Position numbers and translations under genes: made by a program | Part shown: positions 1 through 6,864 of the stretch, piece by piece | Numbering within the stretch: position 1 is the first letter of the stretch | Layout of the letters: the number at the start of each line of letters is the position of its first letter | IMG/VR virus record: IMGVR_UViG_3300037010_003037 | Span: 1-64,000 of that record | Reading direction: 5' to 3' (one strand) | DNA from: a virus | DNA length: 64,000 bases | The notes under the pieces: model-generated | Seen by the model: the letters and a program-made list of their open reading frames with translations, nothing else | The model's database searches: none | What the model was told of the DNA's origin: nothing

Positions 1-892
1 AGCTAGTACACCAGTAGCAGATCAATCAACTAGTACAGATCAATCAGCTAGTACAGATCAATCAGCTAGTACACCAGTAGCAGATCAATCAGCTAGTACA
101 GATCAATCAGCTAGTACAGATCAATCAGCTAGTACACCAGTAGCAGATCAATCAGCTAGTACACCAGTAGCAGATCAATCAACTAGTACAGATCAATCAG
201 CTAGTACAGATCAATCAGCTAGTACACCAGTAGCAGATCAATCAGCTAGTACAGATCAATCAGCTAGTACAGATCAATCAACTAGTACAGATCAATCAGC
301 TAGTACAGATCAATCAGCTAGTACACCAGTAGCAGATCAATCAGCTAGTACAGATCAATCAGCTAGTACACCAGTAGCAGATCAATCAGCTAGTACACCA
401 GTAGCAGATCAATCAGCTAGTACACCAGTAGCAGATCAATCAGCTAGTACAGATCAATCAGCTAGTACACCAGTAGCAGATCAATCAGCTAGTACACCAG
501 CTAGTACAGATCAACCAGCTAGTACACCAGCTAGTACACCAGTAGCAGATCAATCAGCTAGTACACCAGCTAGTACACCAGCTAGTACACCAGCTAGTAC
601 AGATCAACCAGCTAGTACACCAGCTAGTACACCAGCTAGTACACCAGCTAGTACAGATCAACCAGCTAGTACACCAGCTAGTACAGATCAACCAGCTAGT
701 ACACCAGCTAGTACAGATCAACCAGCTAGTACACCAGCTAGTACACCAGCTAGTACACCAGCTAGTACAGATCAACCAGCTAGTACACCAGCTAGTACAC
801 CAGCTAGTACACCAGCTAGTACAGATCAACCAGCTAGTACACCAGCTAGTACACCAGCTAGTACACCAGCTAGTACAGATCAACCAGCTGAA
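1..892. repeat. In-frame tandem repeat array built on GCTAGTACA
   Basis: The 9-mer GCTAGTACA recurs dozens of times, extended by CCAGTAGCAGATCAATCA, GATCAATCA, CCA or GATCAACCA. The left part (to about 490) uses 18- and 27-nt units. The right part uses 12-nt units with an 18-nt spacer unit, so the array has two differently homogenised halves. It lies inside a coding region, and the units have no unique spacers. Confidence 0.9.
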
Positions 893-904
893 AAAGGAAA
901 CTAA
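2..904 (+). CDS. C-terminal part of a low-complexity repeat protein (5' end outside window)
   Basis: An open frame runs from base 2 to a TAA at 902-904 without a start codon, so the gene begins upstream of the window. Its visible 300 residues are almost wholly short repeats: ASTPVADQS and ASTDQS (occasionally TSTDQS) up to about base 490, then ASTP blocks separated by ASTDQP, ending in PAEKGN. All units are multiples of 3 nt (27, 18 or 12), so unit gain or loss keeps the frame. The composition (Ala, Ser, Thr, Pro, Gln, Asp; no hydrophobic core) predicts a disordered stalk or linker. No known domain is visible; the function may lie in the missing N-terminus. It is followed by a strong terminator. 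Confidence 0.75.
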   Translation, partial: ASTPVADQSTSTDQSASTDQSASTPVADQSASTDQSASTDQSASTPVADQSASTPVADQSTSTDQSASTDQSASTPVADQSASTDQSASTDQSTSTDQSASTDQSASTPVADQSASTDQSASTPVADQSASTPVADQSASTPVADQSASTDQSASTPVADQSASTPASTDQPASTPASTPVADQSASTPASTPASTPASTDQPASTPASTPASTPASTDQPASTPASTDQPASTPASTDQPASTPASTPASTPASTDQPASTPASTPASTPASTDQPASTPASTPASTPASTDQPAEKGN

Positions 905-1024
905 GACAGATCAATTAGTTGTAAAAACTAAAGTAAAAATGTGATATTTCCAGCACTAAAAAGAAATATCAATACAAAAAGACTTTAAAGAAAATCTTAA
1001 AACCTAATTTAGTAATCTTTAATT

Positions 1025-1060
1025 GAAAAAGGGATTTAATTTTAAATCCCTTTTTCTTTT
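1025..1060. terminator. Bidirectional intrinsic terminator
   Basis: A perfect inverted repeat (1025-1039 with 1042-1056) carries A-rich and T-rich flanks, so it gives a hairpin plus U-run on either strand. It sits between two convergent genes, the repeat protein and the nuclease. Confidence 0.85.
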
Positions 1061-1793
1061 ATTTCATTTTTGATACATTCATAAATGTTATTTTTATAGG
1101 TAGAAGATTTACAGCTGGATTAATCTCTTGAAGATGTGATATTGTGCTTATGTAATTCGGTAATGTTGTTGTTTCAATTCTAGTATTAGGTAAAATAAAC
1201 GTGTAAGCTTCACCTGTTTGCGGAACAAGAATCACCTTATAGAGATATGACGGAATATTAGTCCCATCAAAAAGCTTTCTAGGGTTGTTTGAAAATATTG
1301 GACCAGTGATTATGTAAACTTTACCACGAGAAAGAGTTAAATTTCTAACATAATTTTCAAGAGCACGCCAAATACCTCTATTATTTGCTGAATTTTGAGC
1401 AACCATATTAGTCATAAAAAAGCTTTCAGACGCTGAAACTGGATTATCATTAACGTCTTCGAATGGAACCATGTGTCCTTTATCAAACTCAGTTCCAATA
1501 AATGCTTTAACAGACGCTTGTTGGTCTGGTTTAATAACAGGATCTGGTCTAAATGCATCTACTCGTGGTACTCTATTTTTTGATACTACGTTGTCTGATG
1601 TTAAAACTTCAGCAACCCAGAGTGGAGCCTTTCTTCCAACTGAATACCCAATTACAAAGCGAGTATGACAAATAATAACAGATTGTTCGGACGTTGTTGG
1701 AAATACCCCACCAACAACCATGTCGTTACAGTGTTGAGCGAATGTCAGTGATGTAAATAAAAAGATACTTAATGCTGTTATAAATCTCTTCAT
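1059..1793 (-). CDS. Secreted DNA/RNA non-specific endonuclease
   Basis: 244 residues. A Sec-type signal peptide (charged MKR, hydrophobic core, likely cut after about residue 19-20) precedes a Serratia/NucA-type nuclease domain. The signature DKGHMVP (residues 104-110) carries the putative general-base His107. A downstream segment with NNRGIW (about 137-142) supplies the metal-binding Asn typical of the beta-beta-alpha-metal fold. The family cuts both DNA and RNA without sequence preference, usually in the periplasm or outside the cell. AGGAG lies just upstream of the ATG and a GATAAATA box at 1834-1827, so late expression is likely. Possible roles are degrading extracellular DNA or competitor DNA; this is inference. 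Confidence 0.85.
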   Translation of the reverse strand: MKRFITALSIFLFTSLTFAQHCNDMVVGGVFPTTSEQSVIICHTRFVIGYSVGRKAPLWVAEVLTSDNVVSKNRVPRVDAFRPDPVIKPDQQASVKAFIGTEFDKGHMVPFEDVNDNPVSASESFFMTNMVAQNSANNRGIWRALENYVRNLTLSRGKVYIITGPIFSNNPRKLFDGTNIPSYLYKVILVPQTGEAYTFILPNTRIETTTLPNYISTISHLQEINPAVNLLPIKITFMNVSKMK

Positions 1794-1826
1794 ATGGTTA
1801 GTTCTCCTATAATAATGATGTATTAT

Positions 1827-1834
1827 TATTTATC
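1827..1834 (-). promoter_or_regulatory. T4-type late promoter (-10) for the nuclease gene
   Basis: On the minus strand the sequence reads GATAAATA, 34 nt before the nuclease ATG, with AGGAG in between. It matches the T4 late consensus TATAAATA at 7 of 8 positions. Confidence 0.5.
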
Positions 1835-1901
1835 GTGCAGTATTATTTTTGAACTATAAAGAAGCGGTATTTTAAAATGCAAAAATATGCGCCAACATGA
1901 A

Positions 1902-1931
1902 GTTTACAAACGCCATGTTGGATGATATAAT
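1902..1931 (+). promoter_or_regulatory. T4-early-like promoter GTTTACA-N17-TATAAT
   Basis: The -35 TTTACA is at 1903-1908 and the -10 TATAAT at 1926-1931, with a 17-bp spacer. An 8-bp inverted repeat CCAACATG/CATGTTGG (1892-1899 and 1914-1921) brackets the -35 box and could be an operator. The start point should be near 1938, just before the small TTG-start gene. Confidence 0.75.
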
Positions 1932-1967
1932 AAAAACTAAATTTTAACAACTACGTGGGAGGATAAA

Positions 1968-2117
1968 TTGTACGTTAGTATTGATCTAATAAATGGTGTA
2001 TCATTAGGTATAGAATATATCCCTGTAGTGGAATATGGGGTAACTGTTAACACACTCGTCATTGATTTTGTAATTATTCGATTACGTTTTCAATGGCCAT
2101 CTACGCATGAAATTTGA
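1968..2117 (+). CDS. Small hypothetical protein with TTG start
   Basis: 49 codons beginning with TTG, preceded by an excellent Shine-Dalgarno (GGGAGGA, about 6 nt upstream) and 30 nt downstream of an early promoter. The protein starts MYVSIDLINGVSLGIEYIP and is rich in branched hydrophobic residues and Tyr. The pattern suggests a compact beta-rich domain rather than a membrane segment. It shows no motif I can name. The promoter, ribosome site and uninterrupted frame make it a real gene, although it is short. Confidence 0.65.
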   Translation: MYVSIDLINGVSLGIEYIPVVEYGVTVNTLVIDFVIIRLRFQWPSTHEI

Positions 2118-2144
2118 TAAGATGTAAAATACAAGGAAAATGAA

Positions 2145-2735
2145 ATGGCACATATTCTTCAGCTTGATTCACAAGGACAACCAAATGCATGGATTACATG
2201 GCAGGATGCTGTCATCTATCACGCAAAAGGATTAGTTTCTTGGACGGCAGGTGAAGTAGAAACTGTTGTTCGTGGTGGATATAATAGAATTACTGGTGAA
2301 CAGTCTATTATTCGTACATCATCAATCATTGCTGTTAAGGGACAGGTATCTAGCAAATGTTGGCATCGCCCACCAATATTGAACAATCGTGAATTGTTCC
2401 GTCGAGATCGTCACATGTGCGCATATTGTGGAGGTGTTTTTAAAGATTCAAATCTTTCTAGAGATCACATTCAACCTCGTTCACGTGGCGGTGCTGATAT
2501 TTGGATGAATGTTGTCACGTGCTGTTATAAGTGCAATCAAAAGAAGGATAACAAAACTCTTGATGAGGCTGGTATGCAGTTGTTATATGCTCCATATGTA
2601 CCAAGCAGAGCAGAACATCTGATACTTGCTAATCGTAACGTACTTTATGACCAAATGGAATTTCTTCTTTCCTTTATTCCTAAGGATAGTCGTATCAGAG
2701 AAACTGTTAAGCACATGTATCCTCAGTTAACATAA
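2145..2735 (+). CDS. HNH endonuclease
   Basis: 196 residues. The C-terminal half has a zinc-supported HNH domain: CAYC (about residues 98-101), the catalytic-type SRDHIQPRSRGG (about 110-121), an Asn in WMNVV, and CYKCNQKK (about 132-139). The two CxxC pairs would bind the structural zinc. The N-terminal 80 residues are a beta-rich region of unknown role. HNH proteins in T4-like phages are often free-standing homing endonucleases but can also be nickases, and the sequence does not decide between these. GGAAAATGAA precedes the ATG. Confidence 0.85.
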   Translation: MAHILQLDSQGQPNAWITWQDAVIYHAKGLVSWTAGEVETVVRGGYNRITGEQSIIRTSSIIAVKGQVSSKCWHRPPILNNRELFRRDRHMCAYCGGVFKDSNLSRDHIQPRSRGGADIWMNVVTCCYKCNQKKDNKTLDEAGMQLLYAPYVPSRAEHLILANRNVLYDQMEFLLSFIPKDSRIRETVKHMYPQLT

Positions 2736-2759
2736 CGCACGAATAAAATTTTCTACACA

Positions 2760-3302
2760 ATGAAACAACCATCTGAACGTTTGACCCGCGTGATTGAGTT
2801 GCAAAGAAGAGCATTCTTCTTGAATGCTCTTCTCTCAGCAATTTTATCTTTCGTATCTGTTAATGCAATAGATATACAGAATTTCTTTTTACAAGTAATT
2901 GCGTGGGTTTTTTTAACACGACTCTTTTTAATGCTGCTGAACACTGTTGTGCTTATGATTATTCAGCTAAAAGTGTATCAAGGTGATACAGCCTCTCTTG
3001 TCGAAGATGCTACAGCGTATGCTAAAGCGATCAACACCCCGGTTCCATATCAACCGGGTGCTGAAATGTTAATGATGAAAATTATTAATGTTCCTGATAA
3101 ACCTATTGGTAAATTCATGGATGCAGATATCTATGAGTGGTTAGACCTGGAAGATTCTAATGGCGTAACTAGACATTTTGAATTTGTTGGCACAGTCAAC
3201 ATGGAGAATGGAGAAGTTGCTCCTCAGGGAATGTTAACTCTTCCTCCAGGCCTTATATATGAACCTAAAAGTCAGGTTAATATTCCATCTATAAATACCT
3301 GA
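2760..3302 (+). CDS. Membrane protein of unknown function
   Basis: 180 residues with two hydrophobic segments near the N-terminus (roughly 19-42 and 47-70), then a soluble tail of about 110 residues. That tail has a segment resembling a small beta domain (KPIGKFMDADIYEWLDLED). The start has no clear Shine-Dalgarno; TAAAAT at 2744-2749 lies 11 nt upstream and could be a -10 box. No family recognised. Confidence 0.65.
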   Translation: MKQPSERLTRVIELQRRAFFLNALLSAILSFVSVNAIDIQNFFLQVIAWVFLTRLFLMLLNTVVLMIIQLKVYQGDTASLVEDATAYAKAINTPVPYQPGAEMLMMKIINVPDKPIGKFMDADIYEWLDLEDSNGVTRHFEFVGTVNMENGEVAPQGMLTLPPGLIYEPKSQVNIPSINT

Positions 3303-3313
3303 CAAAATTAACA

Positions 3314-3344
3314 GTTTACAACATCACCTTGATAGTGTTATAAT
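3314..3344 (+). promoter_or_regulatory. T4-early-like promoter upstream of the Ro60 locus
   Basis: GTTTACA (3314-3320), an 18-bp spacer and TATAAT (3339-3344) with an extended -10 TG. Transcription should start near 3351, giving a leader of about 445 nt before the Ro60 gene. A TATAAATA late-type box lies at 3290-3297, inside the end of the preceding gene, and could add late transcription. Confidence 0.75.
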
Positions 3345-3434
3345 ATAAATGAAACCGGAGTGAATTAGTTATCACAACTTTAAATTAAATCACTGATTCA
3401 CAAATATTTGTTTCATTATGATTTTGTTCATGTA

Positions 3435-3752
3435 TTAACTCTCTTAACCATGTCTTCTGATCCGGAGCGTGTTGGTTATCAATAACTTTATATCTTTAAA
3501 AGAAGATACTTAAATGTCAGTACGCGTACTTATGTGCGTAGGCTGAATATCCCTAGTGAGAGATTATCACGAATGGTGTCTAGATTACCATCACAGAAAA
3601 TTCTAGATATTGCACATAGAAATGTGTCGATTTACCATATGTTCGTTAACATATGGTGTAGGAAGTGTTGATGATTAACAACAATTAATCATCACATTTC
3701 TGAAAATATCCGACACCAATTTTTGTGAAGAAGATGCAGTTAAGAGAGTTAA
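3435..3752 (+). ncRNA. Large structured RNA candidate (possible Y-RNA partner of Ro60)
   Basis: No plausible gene lies between 3303 and 3795, but paired segments are dense. TTAACTCTCTTAAC (3435-3448) is the exact reverse complement of 3739-3752 and closes a domain of about 318 nt. TCTTCT (3453-3458) pairs with 3729-3734 just inside. Internal helices: 3618-3626 with 3693-3701 (9 bp), 3634-3643 with 3648-3657 (10-bp hairpin, CGTT loop), 3669-3678 with 3685-3694 (10-bp hairpin), and TCTAGA 3579-3584 with 3602-3607. GTGTCG (3624-3629) could instead pair with CGACAC (3711-3716). A promoter lies upstream and a Ro60-family gene starts 44 nt downstream. Bacterial Y RNAs are commonly encoded next to Ro60 genes and have paired 5' and 3' ends. 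Assignment as a Y RNA is inference: I do not see a canonical T-loop or a known Ro60-binding stem. Confidence 0.6.
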
Positions 3753-3795
3753 AAATTTGCTGCAAACGCAGCCGCCGTAATCAATCAAGGAGAAA

Positions 3796-5409
3796 ATGAT
3801 GTCAAACAATTTTTACGCTAATGTGATGGTGGGTAACTCAGCTGAAGTTACGCCTCAGACAGAAACAATTCCTGGTCGTGAATCAGAAATGGTTAAGAAC
3901 AGTGCTGGTGGGTTCACCTTCCAGCTAGATATGTGGGGCTATTTGGACCGCTTTTTAATCCTTGGTTCTGAAAAACCGTCATATTACGTTACCGCGCAAA
4001 AGTTAACGCTCGACGCGGCAAAGAATGTTCTTGAGTGCATCAAGACCGATGGAATTAGAACAGTAAACCGCATTGTTGAAATCTCACAGAGTGGTCGCGC
4101 ACCGAAGAATGATCCAGCGGTTTTTGCTTTGGCACTTTGTGCTATCAATGGCAATGAAACAACAGTAAAAGCAGCCTATGATGCACTGCCAATGGTGTGC
4201 CGTATTGGTACGCATTTGTTTCAATTTGTCTCTACGCTGGACGTGCTTGGTAAATGGAATGCTGCTGCAAAACGTGGTATTGCAGCGTGGTACACGAAGC
4301 GCGATGAAAACCGTTTAGCCGTTCAGCTTCTAAAGTATCAATCACGAAATGGTTGGTCGCATCGAGATGTTTTGCGCCTTGCGCACATTAAGCCAGCTAA
4401 TGAGCGCCAGTCAAATATGTTCCGCTATGTTGTGAAGGGAGCAGAAAGCCTACAAGAAGGTATGAGTGTTCCTGAGCTGATTACAGCCTATGAGATGCTA
4501 AAGCGTGATCCTTCAAAGAAGAACGCGCTTAAGTTGATTAGTGAATTTAAGGATATCACATGGGAAATGTTGCCAACTGAACTACATCGCGACCGTGATG
4601 TGATGTCTGCTTTGATTCAAAACATGGGCATGACAGCGCTTATTCGCAAGCTCGGTCAGCTAACAAACATTGGAGTGATTAAGCCCATGTCTTCTGATTT
4701 GAAGACCGTAATCACGAAGCTGTCTGACGTTGAAACTATCAAGGCAAGCAGAATTCATCCAATTACAATTTTGAACGCGTTTAACCAGTATAAAAATGGT
4801 AAAGGTGACAAGGGATCACTAACATGGGAACCAGTGCAAAGAGTTCTAGATGCATTGAACGATGCGTTCTATGAATCATTCAACTATATTGAATCTACAG
4901 GACAAGGTCACTTGATTGGGGTTGATTGTTCTGGTTCAATGTTTGGTGCTAATGTCATTGGTGCTAGTAACCTAACAGCAGCTGAGGTTGCTGGTGTTAT
5001 GGCATTGGCTGTGGCAAAACGCGAACCTAATTATTGGATTGGGGGATTCAATACTAAGATGGGTGAGTTAAAGATCACACCATCAATGCGTCTTGACGCG
5101 GTTCTTAATGTTATGCGTCGTTTTTCTTGGGGTGGTACTGACTGCTCTCTGCCAATGTTGCACGCCATTGATAATAAACTTGACGGTGTTGACAAGTTTG
5201 TAGTTATCACTGATAATGAAACATGGGCAGGTAGAGTTCACCCAGTGCAGGCTTTGGGTATGTACCGGAAACGTTACGTTAAAAATGCAAAGCTGATTGT
5301 TTGCGCCACATCTGCAACGAAATTTACGATCGCTGATCCTAAGGATCCTGGGATGTTGGACACTGCAGGATTTGATTCTTCTGTTCCACAGCTAATTCAG
5401 CAATTTTGA
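3796..5409 (+). CDS. rsr: Ro60-like RNA-binding protein (TROVE + vWA domains)
   Basis: 537 residues, the usual length of Ro60/Rsr proteins. The N-terminal two thirds form the TROVE HEAT-repeat ring; the start of the domain (RFLILGSEKPSYYV, about residues 53-66, and SGRAPKNDPAVFALAL, about 100-115) is characteristic. The C-terminal third is a von Willebrand A domain with an intact MIDAS, D377-x-S379-x-S381. Ro60 binds misfolded non-coding RNA ends in its central hole and Y RNA on its outer surface. In bacteria it works with exonucleases in RNA quality control and stress survival. AAGGAG at 3787-3792 fits the second ATG (3799) better than the first (3796). The structured RNA candidate lies directly upstream and a terminator follows. 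Confidence 0.9.
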   Translation: MMSNNFYANVMVGNSAEVTPQTETIPGRESEMVKNSAGGFTFQLDMWGYLDRFLILGSEKPSYYVTAQKLTLDAAKNVLECIKTDGIRTVNRIVEISQSGRAPKNDPAVFALALCAINGNETTVKAAYDALPMVCRIGTHLFQFVSTLDVLGKWNAAAKRGIAAWYTKRDENRLAVQLLKYQSRNGWSHRDVLRLAHIKPANERQSNMFRYVVKGAESLQEGMSVPELITAYEMLKRDPSKKNALKLISEFKDITWEMLPTELHRDRDVMSALIQNMGMTALIRKLGQLTNIGVIKPMSSDLKTVITKLSDVETIKASRIHPITILNAFNQYKNGKGDKGSLTWEPVQRVLDALNDAFYESFNYIESTGQGHLIGVDCSGSMFGANVIGASNLTAAEVAGVMALAVAKREPNYWIGGFNTKMGELKITPSMRLDAVLNVMRRFSWGGTDCSLPMLHAIDNKLDGVDKFVVITDNETWAGRVHPVQALGMYRKRYVKNAKLIVCATSATKFTIADPKDPGMLDTAGFDSSVPQLIQQF

Positions 5410-5421
5410 TGTACAAATAAT

Positions 5422-5450
5422 TGTACATGATAGGGAGAGTAAAGTATAAT
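5422..5450 (+). promoter_or_regulatory. Promoter TGTACA-N17-TATAAT for DHFR
   Basis: TGTACA (5422-5427) and TATAAT (5445-5450) are spaced 17 bp, placing the start near 5457. The -10 box lies in the stem and loop of the terminator that ends the Ro60 transcript, so the two signals share DNA. Confidence 0.55.
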
Positions 5451-5471
5451 AACTTTATCTCCCTTGTTTTT
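5433..5471 (+). terminator. Intrinsic terminator after the Ro60 gene
   Basis: The stem GGGAGA(G)TAAAGT (5433-5445, one bulged G) pairs with 5452-5463 and is followed by TTGTTTTT. Confidence 0.75.
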
Positions 5472-5475
5472 AGAT

Positions 5476-6030
5476 ATGACGAAATTCAACATCATTGCAG
5501 CGGTATCATTGAATGGAGTGATAGGTGATTCAGTCACTAATACCATACCATGGTATTTACCATCTGACCTTAAGCACTTCAAAAATGTTACGCAAAATGG
5601 CACGGTGGTAATGGGTTCTAGAACTTTTCGGAGCATCGGTAAAGTTCTTCCTAATCGGCGAAATGTAGTTATAACCAGAGCACAAGGTGATATAATAAAA
5701 GAGTTGTTGGAGATGGGGGTTAACCAAACATACACGAGCATAAGGGAAGCTATAAAGCATGAATACCCTAATTTTTTCGTGATAGGCGGTCAACATATTT
5801 ACCAAGAGGCTTTTAAAGCTAGACCTTCTAGACTTTATCTAACTATCGTAAAGATAGAAGCTCAAGGTGATGTTATTTTTCCAATAACCGGCAGTATGTT
5901 GTTGAACGATCAGTTTACAACATCTAATAATGTTTTGTACGTTTGTGAAAAACGATCTGAATGGTTTGATGATAATGGAATCCAATTTCAATTCACAGAA
6001 TTTGTGCCCCATGAATGTCGGGCTTACTAA
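5476..6030 (+). CDS. frd: Dihydrofolate reductase
   Basis: 184 residues, single-domain DHFR that reduces dihydrofolate to tetrahydrofolate with NADPH. Visible signatures: the N-terminal strand FNIIAAVSLNGVIGD, IPWYLPSDLKHFK with the substrate-binding acidic residue, VVMGSRTFRSIGKVLPNRRNVVITR (cofactor binding, about residues 44-68), and FVIGGQHIYQEAF (about 102-114). It supports the phage thymidylate synthase and dCMP hydroxymethylase, both folate enzymes encoded here. I chose the ATG at 5476; an in-frame TTG at 5464 lies in the terminator U-run. There is no Shine-Dalgarno, and the predicted leader is only about 19 nt. Confidence 0.93.
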   Translation: MTKFNIIAAVSLNGVIGDSVTNTIPWYLPSDLKHFKNVTQNGTVVMGSRTFRSIGKVLPNRRNVVITRAQGDIIKELLEMGVNQTYTSIREAIKHEYPNFFVIGGQHIYQEAFKARPSRLYLTIVKIEAQGDVIFPITGSMLLNDQFTTSNNVLYVCEKRSEWFDDNGIQFQFTEFVPHECRAY

Positions 6031-6265
6031 GCTTTCATCTAATAATTACAATTACGTTATCGTTCGTGATTGCGTACTTGAAACACCTGGGGTAACTATT
6101 ATCCTTACACAAGAATTTTCTAACAAGCAAAAGAAATTCTTTTTAGCAGGCGAATGGAGCAACGTTGACAGTCTGTTTAATCACATGAACTCTCTTACTG
6201 ATGATTTGTGTGGTCAATGGTTTAATGAACGACAACCAAAGAAAAAAGATAAAAAGAATGCATAG
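6011..6265 (+). CDS. Hypothetical protein
   Basis: 84 residues starting MNVGLTKLSSN at an ATG that overlaps the DHFR end by 20 nt. The middle has a beta-strand pattern (YNYVIVRDCVLETPGVTIILTQEF) and the C-terminus is a lysine-rich tail (RQPKKKDKKNA). No family recognised. The frame stays open further upstream inside DHFR, but the ATG at 6011 gives the shortest reasonable overlap. Translation is probably coupled to DHFR. Confidence 0.6.
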   Translation: MNVGLTKLSSNNYNYVIVRDCVLETPGVTIILTQEFSNKQKKFFLAGEWSNVDSLFNHMNSLTDDLCGQWFNERQPKKKDKKNA

Positions 6266-6374
6266 TGAAATTTCATAAAGAATGTTCTCTTAATGAGTAC
6301 TACACACTGCCAGATAATAAAACAAATTTGTTTTAGTTAAGAATTATTTTCATTTTATTAACCATAGGATTCTT

Positions 6375-6803
6375 ATGATGTTTGGACGTAAAGGACGTAA
6401 AAAGCTAACTATTGATTCATTTTCTAATCTTGTTGCTGAGGGCACTGAAATCTCTGGTACTGTTAAGTTTATTGGGGTAATCCTTGTCCGTGGCAAGGTT
6501 ACTGGTGATATCATTGCAGGTATCCAAGATTCAGACGCAAAAAAGCAATTAGATTGCATTAGTGTTGCCTCTACAGGTGAGGTAAGTTCGTCTGAAATGT
6601 TTGCAACAAATATCATTATTGAAGGACGGGTTACAGCAAAAAAGATTTGGGCAGAAGATACAATTAAAATTGCAAGCACTGCTATTATTACTGGTGGTGC
6701 GACAATTTATTGCCGTACTATTGAGGTTGAAACTGGAGCTGTATTGGATGATTGTCAAATTAAACATCTTGACAACTGCTCTAATGATGAAAAACCTGAG
6801 TAA
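6375..6803 (+). CDS. Bactofilin-family polymer-forming protein
   Basis: 142 residues. After a basic N-terminus (MMFGRKGRKK) comes the bactofilin pattern: SNLVAEGTEISGTVKFIGVI, ILVRGKVTGDI, then repeated short strands with regularly placed Gly and Val/Ile (IIIEGRVTAKKIWAED, TAIITGGATIYCRTIEVETGAVL). This predicts a right-handed beta-helix (DUF583). A loop of about 12 residues (GIQDSDAKKQLD) interrupts the first turns. Bactofilins polymerise into cytoskeletal filaments or sheets without nucleotide, often at membranes, and organise cell-wall enzymes. The basic N-terminus could contact membrane or nucleic acid. AGGA lies 5 nt before the start. It is followed by the PrkA gene, separated by a late-type promoter. 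Confidence 0.75.
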   Translation: MMFGRKGRKKLTIDSFSNLVAEGTEISGTVKFIGVILVRGKVTGDIIAGIQDSDAKKQLDCISVASTGEVSSSEMFATNIIIEGRVTAKKIWAEDTIKIASTAIITGGATIYCRTIEVETGAVLDDCQIKHLDNCSNDEKPE

Positions 6804-6817
6804 TACAATCGCATATG

Positions 6818-6825
6818 CATAAATA
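6818..6825 (+). promoter_or_regulatory. Late-type promoter CATAAATA for the PrkA operon
   Basis: CATAAATA lies 40 nt before the PrkA ATG, with GGAG in between. It matches the T4 late box TATAAATA at 7 of 8 positions. Confidence 0.45.
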
Positions 6826-6864
6826 ATGCATAGACATACTATCACACATAGGAGAGCGCTCATA

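Noticed and set aside
554-883. Minus-strand ORF of 109 codons made of CTSW repeats
   Set aside because: It is the antisense of the repeat array; the plus-strand frame is open through the array to a natural stop and terminator.
1-892. CRISPR-like array
   Set aside because: Units are contiguous with no unique spacers, and they keep a protein reading frame.
3634-3657. tRNA T-loop in the structured RNA
   Set aside because: The hairpin loop TTCGTT lacks the A58 position and the stem is 10 bp with a 4-nt loop; no D-arm or acceptor stem found. A tRNA or classic YrlA tRNA-like domain is not supported.
5890-5950. CAGTTTACA inside the DHFR gene as a promoter
   Set aside because: No -10 box at 16-18 bp spacing; the motif lies in coding sequence.
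6265-6336. Small GTG-start ORF of 23 codons after the 6011 gene
   Set aside because: It starts on the preceding stop but has no ribosome site and no supporting pattern; too short to call.
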